DNA of 64,000 nt from Arabidopsis thaliana (Eukaryota; Streptophyta; Magnoliopsida; Brassicales; Brassicaceae). The stretch covers positions 7,813,001 through 7,877,000 of the forward strand of contig NC_003075.7 of the NCBI RefSeq assembly GCF_000001735.4, in the 5' to 3' direction. Shown here one piece after another: positions 23,639-34,059 of the stretch (positions are counted from its first letter, which is position 1; each line of letters starts with the position of its first letter). Below the pieces are notes generated by a model. It was not told the origin of the DNA. It saw nothing but the letters and a program-made list of their open reading frames with translations, and made no database searches. A program made the translations under genes and the position numbers.

Positions 23639-24653
23639 ATGAGTTGGTGGGGAGTGAAAGGAGGAGGATGGGGAATGGTGGAAGAAGTTTGGAGAAAGGG
23701 TCCATGGACCGCCGAAGAAGACCGTCTTTTGATCGAATACGTCCGTGTTCACGGTGAAGGTCGTTGGAACTCTGTCTCTAAACTCGCAGGTACCACCACT
23801 TTCTGTGTAATGCATGTTTTAATATATGTTTTTTTTTCTTCAAATGAATGAATGATTGATTCATGAATGTTTTGATCGTTAGGATTGAAAAGGAATGGCA
23901 AAAGCTGCAGACTAAGATGGGTGAATTACCTTAGACCAGACCTCAAGAGAGGACAGATCACTCCACATGAAGAAAGTATAATACTTGAGCTACACGCTAA
24001 GTGGGGAAATAGGTAAAAATACCTCAAAACGAAAACAAACAACCTCAAGTCTTTTTTTTGTTTTTTTAGGTTTGTCGATGGCTTTTATCTTAAGTATTAG
24101 GGTTTTGTATAGGTGGTCAACAATTGCACGTAGTTTACCAGGAAGAACAGACAATGAGATCAAGAACTATTGGAGAACCCATTTCAAGAAAAAGGCAAAG
24201 CCTACGACTAACAATGCGGAGAAGATAAAGAGTCGTCTCCTAAAAAGGCAACACTTCAAGGAACAGAGAGAAATAGAGTTGCAACAAGAACAGCAGTTGT
24301 TTCAGTTCGACCAACTCGGTATGAAAAAGATCATCTCTTTACTCGAAGAAAACAATAGCAGTAGCAGTAGCGATGGCGGTGGTGATGTGTTCTATTATCC
24401 TGATCAAATAACACATTCATCAAAACCCTTTGGCTATAACTCTAATTCATTAGAGGAGCAGTTACAAGGTAGATTTTCTCCTGTAAACATACCTGATGCT
24501 AATACTATGAACGAAGACAATGCCATATGGGACGGGTTTTGGAACATGGATGTTGTAAATGGACATGGTGGGAACTTGGGTGTTGTGGCTGCTACTGCTG
24601 CTTGTGGCCCAAGGAAGCCCTATTTCCATAACTTGGTGATTCCATTTTGTTAA
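23639..24653 (+). CDS. MYB79: MYB79, R2R3-MYB transcription factor, 273 aa, 3 exons
   Basis: Exons 23639-23789, 23883-24012 and 24113-24653 splice in frame (introns 93 and 100 bp, GT/AG) to 273 codons. Both introns fall at the positions usual for R2R3-MYB genes, inside the MYB repeats. R2 begins [16 protein letters not shown] with Trp23, Trp43 and Trp63. R3 ends [19 protein letters not shown] followed by [11 protein letters not shown]. The C-terminus has a Gln/Glu-rich stretch, a run of Ser and no obvious EAR motif. It is expected to act in the nucleus as a sequence-specific DNA-binding regulator. The MYB number rests on memory of the locus (AT4G13480). Confidence 0.93.
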
Positions 24654-25653
24654 GTATGGTCTACTTTTGGACTTCGGTTTTCTGTCTTTTCAGGTTTGGT
24701 TACTAGTTTCTATGCTATGAACCTATAAGTCGTTTGTGATGAAGTGTGTGTGTGTGATGTAAGAGGAATATTGTAAGTTCAAGATTATAAAAAAAAAAAC
24801 TTCAAACGTAAGTTAATGAGCAGGGAACCATGATTCTTGGATTTTTATGAATTTGTTTTTGTGTCCAATCACAAAAAAAAAAAACTCATATTAGCTTTGA
24901 TTTGTGATTTAGATAGACAAATCCGATTTGAGTTAAGCCTCTAAAATTAGCCGAAATCCGTCAAAACAGGTGATCCAGTCATATACACAAAGCCCACTTA
25001 ATAAAAAGATTTAGTCAAAATTTGATTAATTATTAGGACTTCAATTTGACTAAATGTTAAATTACAAATTAAATTGTAAGAGATTTGTTTCCATTTGAAG
25101 CTTGTTTCCAGTTTTCTTTGTCAAACTTATGGAAAAGCATTTATCTTATTTTCTTTCTATCTAATATGAATTAAAAGTACACTATTTTTGTTCTTTCTCT
25201 TTTTTTTTTCCTTAATTTATTGATAAATTATATTAAAACAAAAAATCAACGTTTTTTTACATAAAATGCAAACTTTTCTTTATAAAGATTACAAAATATC
25301 TCTATCCGTGATGTTCTCGCGATGCAAACCACATTTGCAATATTATAATCATATATATGAAAGTTGGACAACTCTCTCTATATGATTGACACATCATCAC
25401 TTTTACATTTGCCATGTGTCCACTAAATAATTAATGTAAGCTCTTCAACTTTTAATAATGTATTTATTATTTAATTTTACATATTTAATTGTACTAATAC
25501 TAAATTTATTTTGTTATTACATGTTTTTCAATAAAATTATTTTATTGGTTTTCTCGTACTCAAATATTTTTTTCTGTAATCTTAACTCAAATTATGAGTG
25601 TATAGTAGTCATGGATTAGTTAATAGTTTGAATAGTTTGCATATTGTTATATA
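24654..25653. other. MYB79 3' region and AT-rich spacer
   Basis: The first 150 bases should hold the MYB79 3' UTR. No further gene was recognised up to the Helitron. Confidence 0.5.
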
Positions 25654-25941
25654 TCTATATAATAAATCGTCGAGGGTGAAGAGTATGTATGAAGTTTAAT
25701 CATCAAATTTTTAGGTTTCGATAATCCCAATATTACCCTCTATTTAATTAGTTTAAGACGAACATTGTTTAGGAATAGTGTGTATAATGTATTGTTGATA
25801 ATGTTGTTAGAAAAAAATACTTTAATACTAAGAATAATTACTTATTATATAAGTAAATGATTAGATAATTAAAAATTATATTTAAATTAAACGATACAAA
25901 AAATCTGAAAATACCGCAGTGTAACGCAGGTGATTACCTAG
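25654..25941 (+). mobile_element. short non-autonomous Helitron
   Basis: Begins TCTATATAATAAATCGTCG after an A. Ends with a hairpin-like CCGCAGTGTAACGCAGG, then TGATTAC and CTAG followed by T. The TC start, the hairpin near the 3' end, CTRR and A/T flanks meet the Helitron definition, and the 288-bp size indicates a deletion derivative with no coding capacity. Confidence 0.7.
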
Positions 25942-26136
25942 TAAAATAAAAAGAGGTCACAAAACTTTCTGATGCACAAAGAAACTCAATGTCAAGTTCT
26001 CCAAAACAAAAAAAAAAAAGTGAATAAAAACCATGAAATTAAAGAGTTTGATAAACAAAACACATCATTGGAAAAAAAAAAAAAACTGAATGCAGCAAAG
26101 TTTAAATGATCACATTTTTTTTATTTGGTTCCAAGT

Positions 26137-27284
26137 CTAAAAGTTCAAATTATCCATCATTTCCGCCCCTTCTGCTGCTTCCCCCACCTGATCTTCCTCC
26201 GCCACCGCTTCCCCACCACAACTGTTTTCACCGCCTTCCCCACCGCTTCTTTCACGGCCATAACCACTTGGTCCACTTCCCCCAGTCCTGTCATGAAGTT
26301 CAAACAGCATGTCGGGTAAACGACGTTCGCTATCGACAGTAGAGGCTACATGTTCGTCGACTTGACGTTGCATCCTTGTGTCCAACAAAGTGTTACGCGG
26401 CTCACCCAATGGGTTACTGCTCACGTTGGCATTGTTACTGATTTGGTTCAGAGCATTTGGAAATAACACACTAGCTATATTGGTGAAGATTCCATCATCA
26501 ATATGAAGAAAAGAAGGACTCACCATATTGGTTAGCTGAACCAACGATAAATCATCAATATGTTAATTACTCATCCAATAATATCAATTCCAAACCAAAT
26601 TAAATATCACACGATTGGAAAAAATTTAGGTCTATATCTATTACCATGTCGAGTGGTGACATATCATCTTCTTCCAGTTGATCTACAGGTTCTGCGAACA
26701 ACCATTTCCCTTTTTCAATCTGTCTACAACATGGACATTCCATCTTGTTCTTTATGTTAAAGGATGAACCAACACAATCTGTAAGAAACCAAACCTATTA
26801 GCGAATGATTTTTATAATTAAAAATATTGTAATGAAAAAGTTATTGTAGATTTGTGTAGATATATAAATAAAAATATATAGACAGCAAGAAGTCTCGGGG
26901 AGTGATGTAATAATCTGAAGACCCAATAATGTATGTTCGAGTTAATGAACACATCAAACAAGGTGGAGACAGAGACAGAGTAAAAAGCAAATTAATTTCA
27001 TCGAAGAATAAACTAAGATAATAGATTCATAACAAAACAAATAATAAGAATAAAAGGGATATTAATCAAGAGAAAAAAAAATGAATCTATGTTTTCTCAA
27101 ACAAAGTTCCAATTAAAAAAAATATTTGGTGCTCACCTAAGTGAAACTTGTGGCTACATCGAAGCTTAACAACAGTTCGTTCGTCAGCATCATTAGCCAA
27201 CGGCTCCAAACAAACCGCACAATCGTCATCATCAAATGGTTCAACGACTCGTTTGCTTTCTTTGATATCACTCTCTAAACTCAT
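26137..27284 (-). CDS. RING-H2 finger protein (probable E3 ubiquitin ligase), 226 aa, 3 exons
   Basis: Exons 27137-27284, 26645-26778 and 26137-26535 splice in frame to 226 codons. The RING spans the first two exons: CAVC (Cys22, Cys25), then Cys43-Ser-His45, His48, Cys51, and CPCC (Cys64, Cys67). This C3H2C3 set is complete. Neighbouring text DDDDCAVCLEPL and KLRCSHKFHLDC fits plant RING/U-box proteins that recruit E2-ubiquitin. No membrane segment is seen. The third exon is low in conserved features and ends with a Gly/Glu-rich tail (GGSGPSGYG, SGGEGGENSCGG). The RING half can be missed because exon 1 alone looks like a 65-residue ORF. From memory AT4G13490. Substrate is unknown. Confidence 0.9.
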
Positions 27285-27782
27285 AGCTATTGGTTAATCT
27301 TATGAAAATAAATTCATTAATATAAAAAAACTTAGATAGGAATACTGGAAAATTAAATCCTGAGAAAGATATTTTCCTTTAATATGAGTGTATGTTGACT
27401 CCCTTTATAGATGCTTTTTTATTTTCTAGATTTCTTTCTATTAGAGTTTATTTGAAGATATAAGGGAAAAATACAAAAACAAATATATAGATAAACTTCA
27501 AAATAACAACACTGCAAAGTCCTTCATAATTCGGAAAACCATCAATTTGACCGTGACGTTAACATTGTTATTAATCCTAAACATAAATCAAATTTGTTTG
27601 TGTGCGTTTAAAGGTCTGACCCATAACTTCTGGCCCAAAGTGCGTGGCACAGTAAGACAGATTGTGCTACTGAATTGTTCACATAGTTAGTGACATAACA
27701 TAATTATATTATTATATAGAACAACTTAGAATTACTAAATAAACAAAAAAAAAAAATGAAAAAAAAAACAAATTACGACTAG
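27285..27782. other. upstream region of the RING gene, AT-rich
   Basis: Holds the presumed minus-strand promoter. No other feature was recognised. Confidence 0.5.
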
Positions 27783-27930
27783 TGACCGCAGTGGTAATAA
27801 TGATAGTGATAACGGCCGTGATGATGGTGGCTACGATGGTGAGAACAATGGATACCGTTGTAACGACGGTGGTGATGGACTTATGGTGATGATTGTGGTG
27901 GCTGTAACGATGGTTGCGACAGGGACGATG
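27783..27930. repeat. degenerate GTG/GAT triplet tract
   Basis: About 150 bp of GNT-type triplets (GATGATGGTGG, ACGGTGGTGATGG). It is the reverse-complement counterpart of the tract at 16228-16512, so the two may be copies of one degenerate satellite in opposite orientation. Confidence 0.7.
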
Positions 27931-29741
27931 GTAGAAAAAAAACCTTCTTTTTTTTTGTTTTTAACATGGCTACAACTTTCTAGAATTCTGACTTCCAATT
28001 TAGCACTTCTTATAAACCAAATTCTTCTATCAAAACAGGGATTCATAAATCTTCTCTACAAGTGCAGTGTTCGTTTTGTCTCCCTGCAAAACACAGAGAA
28101 AATATATAGCGTAAAAAAAAAGATCTTTCACTTCCAAATTAATTAAGAAATTTAGATATATAGACAGACTATCGAAAATGTTACGAGTAAGGTTTGACGA
28201 TGGAGATATTTATATTCCCAAAATCTGTTGGTCCTTCCGATTGGTTATTCTCCAAATAAACAAAATGTAATGGAGGGTACATTAACAAGGTAGTAAGTAA
28301 AGGGCCAACAAATGAGTTTGCTTGCACCTCACATCACATTTCTCCAAGTTGTGGAATAATCTCTTGTCAGGTGGAAGCGTGGATCCAACGTAATTATTGT
28401 TGGTGTTTAATTGGATAAGTGACTTTAAATTGGGAAAATAATACATGAATATTGCCACTAAAGTTGCTTTCGCGAAGATCCAAGTATCTTAGTTCATTAA
28501 TTAGGTTTCTGATTGAACCTATAGAACTTGACCTAATAAATTTTAGGCCTAAAGGCTAGAGTTTTGAGATAAGAAAATCTTTTTAATGAAGAGGAAAAAT
28601 TTTTGATCAATATATTGGAGTTTTAAAATAGCACTATTTTGTTTCATAAATGTTGTTGATAAAGTCAAGTAAAATCACCTCGCAAGATTTAACATCGCAA
28701 GTGACACCCTCCAAAAAACAGAAAACACTGCTCTTGTTCCATGAGCTTAACCATGCGTTCTTATCTCTTGGGTTATATCGCAATATCCGAGATTCATCTT
28801 TGAATTTTCAGAAATGGAGGATCACAGGAGAAACAAGAGTGTATATAGTAGCACGGAAATAAAACAGAAGAGATAGCAATAACAATGGCGTCGAACCATC
28901 ATAACTTTCTTTCTGTAGTCGAGTAATAGAGTGAATCACATCTTTTGTATGTGTCTAATTAAGAAACCTTTGTACCAACCATCCTCTTTAATAGAGAGAA
29001 TTATTGCTAAGCCTCCGACCTCTTTGTTGTGAAACCATATGAACACCATAACCTTTTCCTTCTTAGAATTCGCGCTTAGAGCTGGTGTTAACCAAGGTTA
29101 AGGTATCTTCCTCAACGTCACTATGCCTTAATTTGGAACGTGACCATTCAAATATCTCCCAAACTTTACGTGGAATTGTCTTCAGACTTACCAATCGACT
29201 TGTGACAAGCTATTATCCTGTTCTCCATGTATGGATATATCATCGATTTATCCTATCTATTTTCTTTATCAATCTCTTGTAAGAATGTTAGTGTACTTAT
29301 ATTTGAAGTATCTAACCATGAGGTTGATGTTCGTTTAAACTATGCACATGGTATTATATGAATGAAGTTAAGTATGTTTTGTCCACAAAAAATATGACGA
29401 CAGAAAACAATACGTATGAACCCTATATATATACATATATTTAATGCATCCAAACAGTTTAATATTCAAACCATTATATCAAACACCAAAACTATTTTTA
29501 AGCTTTCGTCAATTACATTATCATCACCTATTTTTGTTTTCACTACTACAATTTTTCTTAATTCTATTCACAATTAAATCCTTTTCACAATTGAATTCTT
29601 ACATTTTCAACTATTTTGTTACGGAGTTGTTTTTTTCTGAGACTAGAATAGTTTAGAAAATTATTAAAATTCAATTATATTTTTTTATTCTAAAAACCAA
29701 ACCATCCAATTAAATAAGAGATTAAAAAAATTGAAAAAGAC

Positions 29742-29772
<31 letters not shown>

Positions 29773-29900
29773 TCTAGCATTTGTTGAAATAAAGAGAGTT
29801 TGTGATAAGATATATTGAGCAAATAATAAGGGTTAGAAATCTAGTTGTCCAATGATGTTGTGACACCTGACCTACTCTTACAAAAAAGATAACTAGGGTT
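27931..29900. other. AT-rich spacer with an (ATA)n microsatellite
   Basis: No gene supported. A run of about ten ATA units lies at 29741-29771. The frame at 28650-28862 has no recognisable domain. This region separates the RING gene from the non-coding RNA region. Confidence 0.5.
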
Positions 29901-29924
29901 TACGACACCTTCTCTTCTGTATAC

Positions 29925-30620
29925 ATATATATATATATATATATAGAGCCAAACATATCAAAGACTTCACACCTTTTAGATAGCCATCATGTAAAGAAAA
30001 AACCCTAGCCGCCTAAAGAGGCAACGACTTCTCTGATCCATTGTTGAAGATCGATGAAGCAGAATCCAAAGACGAAAATGGAGGAAATGAAGATCTCATT
30101 TTACTCGCACATGGACGAGAAGAACGAATCCGATTCAGGCAAGACAGTTTTAATTTTTGATCAAATGTAAGATATAGTTGTCTTAAACCATCTAATTTTT
30201 TTCATTTAGTTGTTAGATCTAGACCAAAGGCGAGGAGATAAAGCGAAGGTTAGATCTGCTTTTGTACCAGCACATATACGGGAAGAAAGGAATCTATTTC
30301 AGGCTAGACAATATCAAATTTTCGATCAAATGTCAGATATACGTGTCTCAAACTAATTTACTTTTATTGATTTAGTTGTTAGACCAAGCAAGCAAACAAA
30401 AACTTGAAAGAACTCTGCAATGGATTACACTGTCGATCGATATGGTTAGGTAAACGATACAGATTTCAATTTAATCTGTAGATTTTTACTCATGTTTTAT
30501 ATTATACTGTTTTCCTAATAAATATGTTGTCAATTACTCTGTAGATCTGTGATGAAAGTGGACAGATAATACGAGCTTTGTCGGGAAAAGGTGACAGAAG
30601 TGATACAATGTGTCAACGGT
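29925..30620 (+). other. promoter-like start of a transcribed region with an internal duplication
   Basis: A TATATA-rich box (29925-29945) is followed by GAGCCAAACATATC and then AAAACCCTAGCCGCC (30000-30014), a telo-box-like element common in plant 5' UTRs. An ATG at 30054 opens a short frame (MKQNPKTKMEEMKISFYSH). Downstream two related segments (about 30105-30185 and 30265-30345) share GAAGAA...TTTCAGG...TTTTTGATCAAATGT-like text, a diverged tandem duplication. No protein family was recognised. I infer the 5' part of a non-coding transcript or a gene remnant. I recall AT4G13495, a non-coding RNA, in this region. Confidence 0.35.
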
Positions 30621-31151
30621 ACGTCTTCTTTTGTCTTGTACTTTTGTTGTACGAGACTTTTAATTAGCATAACATCTGTCAATTTGGTTAGATAGAAACT
30701 GATTAGATCTGAGACTTTTTATTTTGTTTTGTTTTGTTTTTTTGGCTAAAAAAATCTTTTGTTTTTTGTTTCTTTGTTTTTGTTGATATTAGACTTTAGT
30801 GATTAGATAAACATTCATGTCTTTCAGTGGTTCACATAGGAGAAAAATCTCAACTTTGTTTATCAATTAGATAAGGCCCGCCTAATAGGCTGGTGCAAAA
30901 AATAAATAACTTTCTATAATATTTGAATTCTAAATAATAAAATATTTATTTTAATTTCTAATCAAACCTCCAACGGTCTTTAACGACATGTTTTCCGTTT
31001 ATTTAGTTTTCAAAATTAACACATGTTAAGTTACAATAGTAAAGATAAAATTGTTAAATACGAACTTTATAGTATATTTTCTATTTTTAAGGGTTTATGT
31101 ACACTTTAGAAATTAAATAAACCAAGATATATATGTCATCAATAGTAGTTT

Positions 31152-31171
31152 ACTATTCCGATCGGAATAGT
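31152..31171. repeat. perfect 20-bp palindrome
   Basis: ACTATTCCGATCGGAATAGT equals its own reverse complement. It could be a chance palindrome or a protein-binding dyad. It lies within the proposed Helitron. Confidence 0.8.
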
Positions 31172-31514
31172 CTTGACCATTAGTCAACTACTATTCAAGC
31201 TCATATTTGACAAATTGAATGTTTATTTAGACAAAGTTAATTAGTTGGAGGTTTTATATGGGAACGGAAAAATGAGTTTATAATTTGAAAATATTTTCTA
31301 TTTGGAGGTTTTTAGTTGAATTTAGAGGTTTTTTGAGATTTTTCAGAGATCTAAATATCTTTTAACCGTATTCTACTCTTACACATTCTATTTTGTAATA
31401 AAATTTAACTATTTATTTCAGAATAATAATATGGATTTTAGTTCTACACACTTCATCAGTTTTAAAAGATGAGAGCAAAACAAAACACTAAATAAATAAA
31501 AAGAAAATTATATT

Positions 31515-31665
31515 TACACGTGTCAAAATCTGAGATCGATAAATTTAACTCGTGGCACGACCCTGTGAGTTACTAACTTTGAAAACCATAGCATAGTTTT
31601 CAAAGTTAGTAACTCATAAGATCGTGACACGTGGTAAATCTATTGATTTTAGATTTTGATATGTG
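31515..31665 (+). ncRNA. MIR5026: microRNA hairpin, miR5026 precursor
   Basis: A near-perfect fold-back: the arm 31515-31586 pairs with 31596-31665 around a roughly 9-nt loop (about 31587-31595). Examples are GAGTTACTAACTTTGAAAAC against GTTTTCAAAGTTAGTAACTC. The 21 nt at 31612-31632 (ACTCATAAGATCG...) match what I remember as mature miR5026, on the 3' arm. Such a long, almost complete stem is typical of young or siRNA-like miRNA loci. The sense is inferred from the remembered mature strand. The miRNA name is from memory. Confidence 0.7.
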
Positions 31666-32043
31666 TAAAACAAAATTTTCATTTTTATATAGAAAAAAAT
31701 AATTGTAAGTAATTATAAATATCAAAAAGTTAGTTACTAACTTTCAAAACCGTACTTTATATAATAAGATATGAAAATTCACTAAAAAATTCCATACAAC
31801 TTTAGGCATATAGAGCTTATTTATACTAAAACCCCTAAAATATCCTAAAACAAACTAAACCAGCAAGACTCATGTTGCATGTGTCGTCATTTTACTGTGA
31901 CGCATGAGTAAGCAGCACTGAGAGATTTTAGTCACTCACATATAAAAATATGGTCCATTGGGTGTGGATTAGTGTTTCAAGGAGCCATACAAAGATTGTA
32001 TGTCACTGTGAATTGTATAGCCCTCCTAAGTCTATAAGTAAAG

Positions 32044-32105
32044 GACTTCTCCTATCATCCTGTCTACTAGATGAGACTTCTCCTATCATCCTGTCTACTA
32101 GATGA
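32044..32105. repeat. perfect 31-bp tandem duplication
   Basis: GACTTCTCCTATCATCCTGT... is present twice back to back (32044-32074 and 32075-32105) without mismatch. Two copies only, so a recent slippage or repair event upstream of the miR850 inverted repeat. Confidence 0.9.
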
Positions 32106-32535
32106 GACGTAAAACTATAACTTTTGAAACGAAGGAGATGAATTTCAGAAAGTGAACTTCCAAAGTTTTAAGAAAGACCATCAATGTTTATTATTTCTAG
32201 GTTCATGTCCTACGTTGAGGATAGAAAATTTCAGATGATGGTGAAAACTTAGAGGAGTAGTTCTCTGGTATAGTGACCAATGCATAAGTCGAATCATTTG
32301 GGTAATCTAGTTCTGAAATCTTAGGATGCCATATGCGGTGGTAATATGTGATGTTTCCGGGTACGGAAATTTCTTTGGAACTAAGAATTAGAGTGAGTGA
32401 AGTCACATGAACATTAATGTAGATCACTGATCATCTGGTGGATATCAAAACAATCAACCACAAAACAAGAAAACAAATGTACGTAGAATTCCAAGACCAT
32501 TAGTGATTACGATATATTAAGCTTACATTGCATCT

Positions 32536-33085
32536 TAGAAGGCAATTCAAGGTCATCATGCATGTTCAAAGAAGATAAACAATGATCCTTTACCTCTTGT
32601 GTGAAGCAAAGTTTGTTTAACAATTCTCTAGGCATCTCTAATGGAATAAAACTAAGAGGACCACCGAGTTCAGTTTCCAGAAGCTTCGTACGTAGCTTTC
32701 TCCACGTTTTAGATAGTGTTATGTATTTATTTCTTACCTATAGAAACCTGTCAGCTAAGATCCGGACTACAACAAAGCACGTCTACTCTACTATATTCTT
32801 TTGCGATAATCAATAGATTCTTCTAACATCGTAAAGGAAGACAAAAGAGTATACATACTTAGTTGTCGTCGTATCTTTGTTGAGAAGTTTCTAAATGGCA
32901 CATAGAAAGTACATAAAACTATATGAAACCAAGGAGAAATCAATGAAACTTTTAGAGACTGAATGATGTTGTTATCTTAGTTGTCTTCCACTAGAGATGC
33001 ATAATGGAATCGTTAATAAAATTTGCCCCGCACAAAACGAAGGATTATTGCTCTTATGCTTTAAACATGTATATAATATTACACT
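32536..33085 (+). ncRNA. MIR850: MIR850 locus: long inverted repeat carrying miR850
   Basis: The 22 nt at 32756-32777 (TAAGATCCGGACTAC...) match miR850 as I remember it. They lie on the 5' arm of a long imperfect inverted repeat. The reverse complement of 32536-32803 aligns with 32842-33085 throughout. Examples are GTTTCTATAGG/GTTTCTAAATGG, CATTAGAGATGCC/CACTAGAGATGCA and GAACATGCATG/AAACATGTATA. The strand opposite the miRNA is about 32858-32881 (CTTAGTTGTCGTCGTATC...), which pairs with few mismatches, and the loop is about 32804-32841. The reverse complement of the 5' arm reads open for over 50 codons, which suggests the repeat came from a protein-coding gene. Origin gene not identified. 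Confidence 0.85.
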
Positions 33086-33585
33086 ACCTTTTAAGATGCG
33101 AGGTAAGCTAAATAAATACTAGTGATTAAGAAATATTACAACTGTCTTCTTCTTGCGTTGCTACTTGATTCGACCACATGATCGCTACAAGGATGTTCAC
33201 TCAATCTATTTGTTGATGACGAAGTATCTTCCTCACCAGATGATGGGGTCATCAAGTCAGCATCAACCAAGGATCATGGAGGAGGCACCAATAAGTCGAC
33301 CAAGATCCACGAGAGAACCAACCTAAGCATACCAAATACATATGTGCCTTTCAAGAAGCATACCAGCCCAACCCGAAGAATTTAAGCTACAAATCAACTT
33401 ATTCCAAAAACTTAACTCATCAAGGAATCACGGAGAAGTGGAATTGGTTCAAAAATCTTTTCAGATGAAGATGATATTAAAGTTACAAATCAGCAGATTT
33501 CCAAAGAACCCGATGGAGACCAACAGCTACGTATTAGAGGATTTCGACCTGACCAGAAGGAGTTAACCTACAAAGTTAATTCTCA

Positions 33586-33905
33586 GATATTCTTGACTCA
33601 TAAGATGTAGAAACTAGAGAAGAGTTTGGGGGAAAACTCTTTCTTATGTCTTGTTGATCTCAATAGCATTGATACAATGTATATATATGCAATTTAGAAT
33701 ATGTTTTTCCTAATTTGAATAAGAAATAGATAAACATGAATAAGTATATATATATTTCCTATTTAGAATATTTATTTATTCAAATTAGGTGAAACATAAT
33801 CTAGGTTGTATATATATATGTTATACCAATGCGATTGAGAGCAACAAGACATAATAAAGAGTTTTCGAAAACTTTTTTCTAGTTTCTACATAAGAGGAGA
33901 TCTGA
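33586..33905 (+). ncRNA. MIR863: MIR863 locus: miR863 hairpin
   Basis: A hairpin of roughly 300 nt. The 5p strand is at 33644-33664 (TTATGTCTTGTTGATC...) and the 3p strand at 33835-33855 (TTGAGAGCAACAAGAC...), pairing with each other as miR863-5p and -3p as I remember them. Outside the duplex GTAGAAACTAG...AAGAGTTT pairs with GAGTTTTCGAAAAC...CTAGTTTCTAC. Inside, CCTAATTTGAATAAG pairs with TTATTCAAATTAGG. Published work describes miR863-3p acting in immunity by silencing pseudokinase genes ARLPK1/2 and later SERRATE. The stem is much longer than in conserved plant miRNAs. Confidence 0.93.
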
Positions 33906-34059
33906 CAACTGGAATAAAGTCAAAACCACGTTTGGTTTAGGAGATATTAATTTTCTAAACCCGAGGAATCCTACACTTGCCTTATCTGGAAGCTGACGGG
34001 TTTGATTACTTGCAAACTAGACTAGAGTATCGTACCTTAAGAACATATCAAGCTTCATT

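Larger units (their letters stand above)
30867..31769 (-). mobile_element. probable Helitron (minus orientation) containing the miR5026 fold-back
   Basis: On the minus strand it would begin TCTTATATAATAAAGTACGG after an A (31769 leftwards). It would end GCCTATTAGGCGGGCCTTATCTAA followed by T (31-30867 side), that is a short stem then CTAA, fitting TC...CTRR and A/T insertion. Boundaries are inferred from signature only. Inside lie the MIR5026-type stem and a third partial copy of its arm (about 31730-31756). Confidence 0.45.

Noticed and set aside
26106-26342. Pro-rich plus-strand frame
   Set aside because: Antisense of the Gly-rich C-terminal exon of the RING gene.
28650-28862. 70-codon protein gene
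   Set aside because: Composition like surrounding non-coding DNA and no recognisable motif.
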